DNA from: Paramarasmius palmivorus
Taxonomy: Eukaryota; Basidiomycota; Agaricomycetes; Agaricales; Marasmiaceae
DNA length: 64,000 nt
NCBI GenBank assembly: GCA_037176845.1
Contig: JAYKXP010000058.1
Location: 62,001-126,000 of the forward strand
Direction of reading: 5' to 3'
Shown piece by piece: positions 55,653 to 64,000 of the stretch. The notes beneath the pieces were generated by a model. That model made no database searches and had not been told where the DNA came from. It was given only the letters and a program-made list of their open reading frames with translations. The position numbers and the translations under genes were made by a program. Positions within the stretch are counted from its first letter, which is position 1; every line of letters begins with the position of its first letter.

Positions 55653-57407
55653 TTAGTCCGCGTCCACAGCCCTACTCCCGATAAACCACGACCTCGCATG
55701 ATCAATATCGTTGGTGTAGTCCAAAGTATCCAGTATATCATCGGTATCGTCCGAAGCTTGGTGACGACCTCTGCGCGCATTGGCATTAGCGGCGAAACGC
55801 AGGCTACCCCTTGTAGTAGGTAACTGACTAGCGCTGACGGCAGCACTCTGTCGGCGGGCAGCGGACAAGTCCATCAGAATGAGAGATGAATGATAAAAGA
55901 ATTCGAAAATCACCTGTCTGAGATGTAGAAGCATGCGAGATGTAAGAACAGAGTGAATGACAGGTTGCATGCTATGCATGAGGTGAGTTGAGTCACTCGA
56001 TGCTAAGAAAAGACGAGGCCGAGACGAAACGTACGATGTAAGGAGGTTCACGAATTCAGACTGAATATAGATGGCTATCAATATGGAACCAGCGGATAAT
56101 GATCATGATCCTCACCGTGGTTTTGTATCGGACGATGATGTTGGCAACGGAACAGGCTGTATGATGCTTAATGCATATTCAATCTCCAAAGTGTGCGCCA
56201 TACCGAGAATAAAGAAGTTGTACGATATCCCTGGGATCACAATTTCAGTACCGGAAGCACAATGCCATGATATCAATAACCTACCATCTCGGAAGAAGAT
56301 TCTGATGAAAGAAGAGGTTCCAGCTCCGTCTATGCATCCCAATCTGAGAACGACAAGCGTTGAGGAACAAAAATGTGACTCACAGTGACCCGCCGCTTTG
56401 ATGACCGTCAGGGTGAGAATTACTAAAGGGGCAGCAATTAGGCTAATTCCTGTATTGACACATGAAATGCCGTACCTGACTCGTATGATACCAGAACCAT
56501 ATAGCACACGGAGAGGGCATTCGTGCTTGCGAAGTAGGGAGGACAAACTCCATATACCGTGTGTAGATCCTCACCAAAGGCTGTTAGGTTCATGTCAGAA
56601 AAGACACGTTACGGAGATAACACTACTGACTATTCTGTGCCACCTCAACTTTAGCTATCTTGGATATCGCCACAGACGCTAATGAGGCTGCAACTGCAAA
56701 CAAGAACACTTTGACCTTCCGATTGCCATTCCAAATCGCCCATACGCGAACAGTTAGAATGACTGTCTCGCGGAGGTGAGATAGAGTGCGGTGTTTGAGA
56801 GTAGTAGTAGACGCACCTTCAGCAATGATGATGTCCGCTAGTGTGAAATCTAGGGGGCCCTAAGCACAAGAAGAAAGGTAGATAGACTTGACACGTACAA
56901 ACAGCTGACTGCGTCAATCTAGCACACCTCGCAAGTCCAGCATCTCGAATCACATCCACTAGAAGATATTTAATATGTGTGCACAACCCGCATGAAGCCG
57001 CACACACCATACAGCGTTAAGAATCCCCCAATGAAAGGAGTGTAACGCGTTAGGAAGAAAAGAATCCTTCCAAAGTTCCAAGGGCTCCCGATCCAGACAA
57101 GATCAATTTCTCGGGATATTGTTAGAAGGTAGTCAAAGATCTATCGGCAGAACATGATCAATACGACGTTCAATGTCTATTATCATGATAAAAAACGCAC
57201 GAGGATTGTAACACTGGCGTCTGCGAGGTTGGGTTATTATCAGCGGCAAGTAGTCTTGAATAGTCCGAAGCACAAACATTCAATGGACTAAAGGCAAATC
57301 AGTGAGCTAAGGATACGACCGAGATATTCTTTCCGATAACTCACCACCACCACATAGAGCTTCTGCATGTAGTCGAGCATTGCCCAAGGATCGGATTCGA
57401 CTGACAT
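55653..57407 (-). CDS. DUF6533-type multi-pass membrane protein, copy C
   Basis: Starts MSVESDPWAMLDYMQKLYVV at 57407. The second exon group gives SREIDLVWIGSPWNFGRILF and FFLTRYTPFIGGFLTLYG. Further membrane segments follow, and the tail VIHSVLTSRMLLHLRQV runs on to an Arg-rich/acidic end (RRGRHQASDDTDDILDTLDY, then DIDHARSWF). The ARSWF near the end is shared with copy A. An antisense frame at 56071-56388 overlaps and is a shadow. Function unknown for the family. Confidence 0.68.
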
Positions 57408-58236
57408 CTTGTCCTGTCAGTTTCTGTCGTTGGAGGTTCAGACCGTTCAGTGATGGGTTCTTTCCGGAAACAAAGGGCATGGTTCCACTTCATGTAGGTT
57501 TTTTAAGCCTGGACATTAAGCGGAAAGTTCTTGTGGACCCTGACACGCTTGAGGGACTGGCATGATGAATGTTTTTTTTCCTTCCCCACGCGGAAGGCAC
57601 TGCAGATCTAGCCAATCAAAGGCGCTGGGGAGGTGCGGTAGCAGATAAAGTCCGAAACGCTAATTTGTATGTGCAGCACAGGAAAAGTGAGGATGTGATT
57701 CCACTGAAGCCTCCGAATGGGCTCACCTGGTCCGTACCCATAGCAAATGATAGCCTCTACCTCATACAGCCTGCCATGGTGCCCCGGATTTCACGGCCAC
57801 AGTGACGATCGTGGAAGTACAGGTCCAGAAGCAAATTCACACGAAATAAGCTCCGGGTCGCTGCATATGACCAAACGAAGACAGTGGCTTGGACGTTACG
57901 ATATGGCGCCCTTCGCTAGCAGCCTAGCACAGGCCTTTATCCTATGTAGTTGGAGCGGATTATGAGACCAGGAAAAGGGAATTCAATACCGGTCAGCAAT
58001 TGTTGGAAGCGCCCGAGGCAGTACTCGCTAAATTAATAACATGCCCCGAATTGATCTTCTTTCCTCGTTGATTCTGTCAATTCTCTACGGATTTATGGAA
58101 GCGCATCGACGTGATGAATGTCCTCAAAGCCAGTACAGTATGACGCATTCCAAGTAGAATCGATATCACAATGCGGTCCCCCGCGGCTAGATACATGATT
58201 TTGACTAATATACATGCATTCTCTGCTTCCTTTTCC
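57408..58236. other. Intergenic region, no gene seen
   Basis: 829 bases between the start of DUF6533-type copy C and the 3' end of 2-isopropylmalate synthase. Short frames at 57380-57965 lack motifs. Contains the promoter of copy C. Confidence 0.4.
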
Positions 58237-60852
58237 TCACACTCCATTGACTTTCTGGGCACCCTTGACCACGACATCCAGCCTGCTCGCAGCGCCCAAA
58301 ACCGCCTTGATACCAGACGCCGTAATGTCGGTATCAGCGGCTACACCCCAGGCACTTCTTTTCTTTTGCTCGGGAACCTCGTATACCAGCTCCACGAACG
58401 AGGCCGCACCCACTTCCGACCCCTCTCCGATGGAGTGTTCTGAGTACTCCTTGATCGTCAGAGTGCCATCGATGTTGGAGTGAAGAGCAGCCAGCAACGC
58501 GGATAACGGCCCATTGCCCTCACCCTTGACGGAACGCTTTTCGTTGTGGAACTGTATCTCTCCCGACAATGCTCGACGATTGCCATCCAGATGATCCAGC
58601 TTGAACGAGCCCAAAACGATTCCGGTGCTTTCAGACGTGTCCTTGTTGTATCCGTACGTCTCCTGGAACAACTCTGTGAGGGCATCAACAGAAATCTCCC
58701 CGCCGGCATCCCTAGCAGCTCTCTGTACGACCTCGAAGAATGATGCTTGGAATCTCCTAGGGAGTTCGAGGTTCAGGGAGTTCACAATGACACTAGCGAC
58801 ATCTGCCTGACCAGATTTGGAGTTGAACCCAACGGTCAACTTGAGTTCAGGCAATGGTTTGTCGCCAATGGCACTGTTCACTGCACTCAGGACAGCGCGA
58901 AGACCCGAACCAGCGATATCGGAGTCAACACCGACACCCCACCAGGACTGGGAAGACTTCCTGTCTCCAGATGGTACGACTTCGATGTAGGATGCGGCAC
59001 GAGAGCGCTCGCTTCCTTCAATGGCATGTTCGGTATACTCGCGGATAGCAAGGTCAATGTCCAAGTGGGTCTTCAAAGCATCCAAAAGGGCCGATAGAGG
59101 ACCGTTTCCGTCACCTCTGATGACTCGAAGGACACCATCCACTGACACAGTGCCATCGAATCGACGACGTTGTTCGGCCTCGTCTCCAGAACCAGAGGTC
59201 TCGTCTGGTGCAGGCTCTGTCGAGATCTTGAAGTTTCTCAATGACAGCCTTCCTGCGTGTTGACCACCGCCAAAGTGATACGTTTGCCTGAAAGCGGTGG
59301 TGATGTCGTCTACGGTCATTTCCCGCGCCTCCCGATCGGAGATAGCCTGGATGACTTGGTAGAATGCAACCTGCATCTTCCGTGGCAGATCTAGACCCAA
59401 GTGCTGCTTGATAAGATAGGCGATTCCTCCCTTGCCAGATTGAGAGTTGACACGAATTACGGCCTCGTATGTCAGACCGAGATCTGCGGGATCGACAGGG
59501 ATGTAAGGCATATCCCAGTATTGGTTTTCACCCTTTGCGGCAGCTTCGGAGTGTCTGATCTTCTGTGCCTCGAAACCTTTCTTGATTGCGTCCTGATGCG
59601 AGCCGGAGAAAGCGGTGAAGACTAGTTCACCGGCGTATGGATGGCGGGGGTGGACGGGAAGGTCGTTGCACTGCGTGACAACATCGATGACTGATTGGAG
59701 ATCACTGAAGTCAAGATTTGGACTTATTCCTTGAGAGTAAAGGTTTAGGGCGAGGTTGACGAGGTCAACATTACCCGTTCGTTCTCCGTTGCCGAAGAAG
59801 CAACCTTCGATACGGTCACCACCAGCTAGTGTACCAAGTTCTGCTGCAGCAATACCGGTTCCTGAGAAAAGGCCATCAGCAAAGTGTGGCATGAATGCAA
59901 TGGTGATGGGAGCTTGCCTCGGTCATTGTGAGGATGTAGACTGACAATAACCTTTTCCCTTTCTGAAATGCTCTGGCAGAAGTTTTCAATCTGTCGAGAG
60001 TCAGTGAATGGGTAGTTATATGAGCATATGAGATAACTTACCAAGTCTGCATAGTGATTTGGGGGACCGATTTCGACTGTTGCAGGCAAGTTGAAGATTA
60101 TGCGATCTTCTCCTGTCCCTGCCTTCCCCCATGCCTTCTTGACAGCCTCGCACACTTCGATAGCGAACTCGGGTTCTGTCTGGGTAAACGTTTCTGGACT
60201 GTATTCGTACTTGAACTTGGTTCCATATTTTGCGGTACATTCCTCTGTCAGCTGACGGACAAGTTTTGTGTGCTTGACAGCGAGCTCGATGGTTTCTTCT
60301 TTGGAATTCCGGAAGACGACATTACGGAAAGTGGGACTGGTAGCGTTGTACATGTGGAGGATAGCGTGTTTGGCACCGGCTACAGCATCGATGGTGCGTT
60401 TTATGAGGTCTTCCCGGGCAGGAGTCAAGACCTAGCTCCATATGAGTTCAATATCTAGCCATTCAATCGAAGAAGTGGAGGCGTTAGACTAACCTGGATC
60501 CAAACGTCGTCAGGTATCTGGTTCTTTTCCACCAATCCTCTAACAAAATCAAAATCGGTATCACTTGCTGCTGGGTATGAAACTTCGATTTCCTTGACTC
60601 CGGCCTTCACCAAGGTCTGGAAAAAGGTTGTCTTCTGTTCGATAGTCATTGGATTAGCGAGTGCTTGGTTTCCATCCCGAAGGTCGGTAGACAGCCATAT
60701 AGGCGCTTTTGAGAAAGTTTTTGAGGGCCATGTACGTTCCTTGAGGTTGACCGGAGTGTACGGCTTGTACTTTTTGGAGGGGTCAGGCCTGATCAGAACT
60801 TGTCAGCTAGTGAATGAGCATAGCCAAAGCAGTGAACGCACAGCATAGGCAT
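58237..60852 (-). CDS. LEU4: 2-isopropylmalate synthase with duplicated C-terminal regulatory domain
   Basis: First step of leucine synthesis: acetyl-CoA plus 2-oxoisovalerate gives 2-isopropylmalate. Five exons (60852-60842, 60788-60494, 60431-60042, 59990-59918, 59861-58237) sum to 2394 bases, 797 residues. Exon 1 encodes only MPML. Catalytic TIM barrel: [78 protein letters not shown] and [20 protein letters not shown]. The intron inside HNDRG is a GC-AG intron (59862-59917). After the barrel there are two tandem copies of the LeuA regulatory domain, each with a LPR(K/R).Q..F..V(I/V)Q segment, a G(D/E)GNGPLSALL motif, a (R/K)EY(T/S)EH segment and WGV..D(S/T)DI. Yeast Leu4 has one copy and 619 residues. 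No obvious mitochondrial leader. Confidence 0.9.
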
Positions 60853-61043
60853 AGTAGAGGGCCGAAAAACGCAGGGGAAAGATGAAAGTGCGAGGTAAAG
60901 GCGTGAAGTGGATCCATTGTCAATGATGGTATGAAATAGGACCGAGTCACGATCAGTCTAGATCAATTTTTGCGATGTGACTCATTCAGGTCTTTTACAA
61001 GAGCTCTACAAATAAAGTACATACAGCAAGTCATACACTTTTT

Positions 61044-63712
61044 CTACTTGTAAATGCTATCTACTTTGTACATCGTCGTCGGAACCTCTGGAACCACATT
61101 GTCACCGTAAACCTTATCAACCTTGTACATCGTCGTAGCGCTACTTGCCGCAGCGGCAGCATCACTCTTGGATGCATCTGGTACAGGGACGGAAGAAGCT
61201 CCGGCCTTACTAGCCAGACCTGCGGCCTTTCCGTCAGGAATCCTGATAAACTCGGGTTTGCCATCCTCTTTATTCACGCCGTCAAATATGAAGTAGCCCT
61301 TCCTCTCGAACTGGAGATAGTCCCCTTTCTTGAGGTCTGTGACGTTCGCGTCGGCCAGCGCAGCTTCCCTGAACTCGGTCACTGGGGTGATGAAGTCTTT
61401 TACGTTGTCGTTCTCTTCGAGCTTTTTCTTTGTGATGAGGTAGTCGTAATCAAGGAGGGTGACAGGAATCAAAGGGTAATCGGATGTTGACTGTGCGAGC
61501 CAAGTAATCTTCTTCTTCGTCTTCTTGAAGTCACCCTCGAGATGCAGATCCATCTCAATCGATGTTACTTGGCCATTAGCGTCAACAGTCTTAGACCGCA
61601 CAATGGCATTGCCCCAGTCCATTAGAGTTATCTGGTTGTTGCGTGAGTAAATAACGAGTGAAAATTAGACCGAATATTTACCTCTTCCTGATCGTCAAAC
61701 GAAAGAGCATCTTCTTGGTCGATGATGATTGAAGAAGAATAAACAGTCTTCTTCTCTCCGACATCGGGATTCTTCTTGTGCTTGGGAAGGGTTTTTACCT
61801 CAGTCGTTGTTGGGCCTCCCTTGATGGTGACAGGAACTCTGTAAATTCGGTTAGTATGACGAGAGACACGCCAGAGCTCGGGTATACTTTTTGTCTTCTG
61901 TGATGGCCCAGTGACGAGGAGCAATGGGATCGATGACTTTCTTGTTCAATGCCCATATAGAATCCCATTCGAGAGATACTATTGCCTGGGATGGGCCTTG
62001 AAGCAGCATGAATTGCCTAAGTGCCTCGACGGTAAGCCCACGGCGACGAATACCACGGACGGTGGGGAACCGAGGATCATCCCATCCGCGAACTTGGCCG
62101 TTGTTGACAAACTCGTGTAATTTTCGCTTCGATAAAAGTGTGTAGATGAAGTTGAGCCGACTGGATGCCATATCAGACTTCAGTCAGATAATGTCAACAG
62201 CTCTTACCTGAAGTCCCAAATATTAACCTTACGCAGACCAAGTGCGTCGGTCATCCACCAATATTGTGGGTTTCGATCTCGATATTCGTTGGTCCTTAGC
62301 GCATGCGTCACACCTTCGATTGAGTCGACAACAGGGCAAGCAAAATCGTATGTGGGGTAGATCTTCCACGTATCGCTACAACAATAAAGAGTCAGGATCA
62401 GTAAAACATGTAAAACTGTGAGCTTACCCAGTCCGATGGTGAGGAAGGGGGTTGCACCTGTAAATGACAGGATCACGAAGCGCCTTGTTAGGGTCATCTA
62501 CACTCATTTTGGCACGGAGGCACCAACGAAGGCCTTCTTCGGAGCCAGATTTCATTTCTTCAAAATGCTTAAGGTTATCTTCGATGCTGTCATTACGGTG
62601 AGCAGAAGCGATCCCTTCCCTTCGCTCTAATTGCATCTATGTGGATTATCGCTTCATTTGTTGTGCCTCGAGAGATGGAGTTAAGACAAACCTTCTCTCG
62701 TTCAGTATCATCTGCATATGCCTTTCCAAGCTTGATCATCTTCACCGCAAGTTCGTATAGTTGATCGAAGTAATCAGACGTGTGAGTGACAACATCGCCC
62801 TTAATCTCGAGGAGCTCCAAGTCCTCAAGAATGGTTTCTTCGAATTCGGTCTGCAGAATGGATCAAACCAAACCAATCACAAGGGGCCATGACCACTCAC
62901 CCTTTCCTTTGATGGGTTGGTGTCATCGAAGCGGATGATAAGCTTGCCTTGATACATCTTGGCAAAATATTGGTTCAACATGGCTGCTTTGGCGTGACCA
63001 ATGTGGAGATAGCCACTGGGTTCGGGTGGGAATCGAGTCACAACTTCACCCATCTTCGCTCCTTCCAGACCAAGAGCAAAACCAGCTGCTACTTTCGTCG
63101 ATCGCGCTTTGTTTGCTTTTGCTGCGGTGAGACTAGCGAGAGCTGATTGTGTACTTTCTAGAGACTCGAGATAAGCCGACCAACGCGCCAAATGGACATG
63201 CTTTCCGCTCTTGAGCAAGCCAATAATTTTAGTGCTAGCTGTTTGCTTTCAGTTATAGGATCTGATTGAAGAACCGGGCGACGTACCTTTGAGTGTACCC
63301 CAAACCATCCAGTCCGCTGTCGTAATATCATGGCCAATGAGGAAGGTCCTCCACGCCAGATGATCGTCCAAAGAGTCCAGAACTGTCATGATCTCTGGAA
63401 TAGCGGAGGTTTTTGACAGGGAGCTTGCTAATGCGAAAAACGAAGCAGCCTACACCAGTTGATGAGCACACATGTAGTAGGGATCGTGAGGATAATGACC
63501 TTGGCACTATCTTCAGCTAGACCGCCAGCTTTTCCAAGTGCCTTGACAATTTCTTCCTCTTCTTCGATCTTAGATCCATTCAGGTCAAGGCTGGCTTTTG
63601 TCGTTTCTTCGTCGTAAACGGCTTCCGCCTTTTCTGTATACGCAGCGATTGCCAGTGCTGCATATGGAAACGGGGATAATTTTGACGAGAGTGAGAGTGT
63701 TCCTTTCGACAT
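61044..63712 (-). CDS. GUS1: Cytosolic glutamyl-tRNA synthetase
   Basis: Charges tRNA-Glu. The N-terminal exon ([20 protein letters not shown]) starts a GST-like domain typical of eukaryotic cytosolic GluRS, which in yeast binds the Arc1 cofactor. The class I catalytic core has [20 protein letters not shown] (HIGH motif), [53 protein letters not shown] and [20 protein letters not shown] (KMSKS-type motif). [20 protein letters not shown] follows. The C-terminal anticodon-binding beta-barrels include [13 protein letters not shown] and [14 protein letters not shown], ending in a short tail with repeated TMYKVD units. Multiple introns. The ATG at 63712 is chosen; another 18 bases upstream would add MTKVHI. 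Confidence 0.93.
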
Positions 63713-64000
63713 GATGTGAACTTTGGTCAAAACCGGTCTAGACGCCCAAATGCAAGTTGATTCTCACGAGATCTCACTTCCCACGGTGTGCAGGCGCCTT
63801 TTGTCAAATGACTCATCTTGCTTCTTGACTATGACTGACTTGGACTGCGTCTGGCAGGTCTTGCTGATTCTGTTGTCTTTGGTATGAACCATAATATTAT
63901 TGGAAATGAGCCGGTATGCTAAATGTCTATGTAAAAGAGGAAAACAAGTCTAACTTCTTCTTAAATATCTAGTCAAATCCGTCCGTTTCCCAATTCGAAA
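63713..64000. promoter_or_regulatory. Upstream region of glutamyl-tRNA synthetase
   Basis: 288 bases to the window edge, presumably the promoter. No coding content or clear motif seen. Confidence 0.35.

Noticed and set aside
56071..56388. 105-codon plus-strand frame with protein-like texture
   Set aside because: It lies antisense to the coding exons of DUF6533-type copy C and shows no motif or splice context of its own.

Overview
The window is nuclear DNA of a filamentous basidiomycete, most likely an Agaricomycete. Genes are split by many short introns of about 50 bases with GT-AG ends. The gene set includes DUF6533-type membrane proteins and F-box/leucine-rich proteins of the kind common in mushroom-forming fungi. 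The conserved genes are all ordinary fungal homologues: CLP1, VWA8, ATP synthase beta, 2-isopropylmalate synthase and glutamyl-tRNA synthetase.

Layout. 0.2-2.1 kb: CLP1, an mRNA 3'-end/tRNA-splicing factor. 2.3-15.3 kb: a cluster of five paralogues (copies 1-5) of a family I cannot assign a function to, with a sixth copy at 43.0-45.2 kb. Each full copy has an N-terminal block A, a middle block B with an SP/RP-rich basic patch, and a C-terminal block C. A Helitron-like element carrying a broken F-box gene fragment lies between copies 1 and 2. 15.7-22.5 kb: two hypothetical genes, a decayed coding relic, an alkyltransferase-like DNA repair protein, a MITE with a probable 10-bp target duplication, an F-box protein and a tRNA-Leu(UAG). 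23-33.7 kb: a secreted GH43 glycosidase, a second short Helitron-like element, a tandem pair of Old Yellow Enzymes and a DUF6533-type membrane protein. 34.7-42.7 kb: an MFS transporter divergent from a VWA8 AAA+/VWA protein. 45.5-48.5 kb: a DUF1776 protein and a small secreted cupredoxin. 50.4-52.3 kb: mitochondrial ATP synthase beta. 53.5-57.4 kb: two convergent DUF6533-type genes. 58.2-63.7 kb: 2-isopropylmalate synthase and cytosolic glutamyl-tRNA synthetase.

The most unusual content is (i) the six-copy three-block family, with one copy lacking block C; (ii) two elements at 4.7-6.3 kb and 25.3-25.9 kb that share ends. Each has a sub-terminal inverted repeat and a 3' hairpin followed by CTAG, and a compensatory base-pair change separates the two hairpins. 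One of them has apparently captured an F-box fragment; (iii) a 2-isopropylmalate synthase with its C-terminal regulatory domain duplicated in tandem.

There is no operon logic here. Neighbours are mostly functionally unrelated, and the local relationships I see are tandem or nearby duplications (the three-block family, the Old Yellow Enzymes, the DUF6533 genes). All exon joins were inferred by eye from splice signals and protein continuity, so individual internal boundaries may be off by a few bases. Start and stop positions are more secure.
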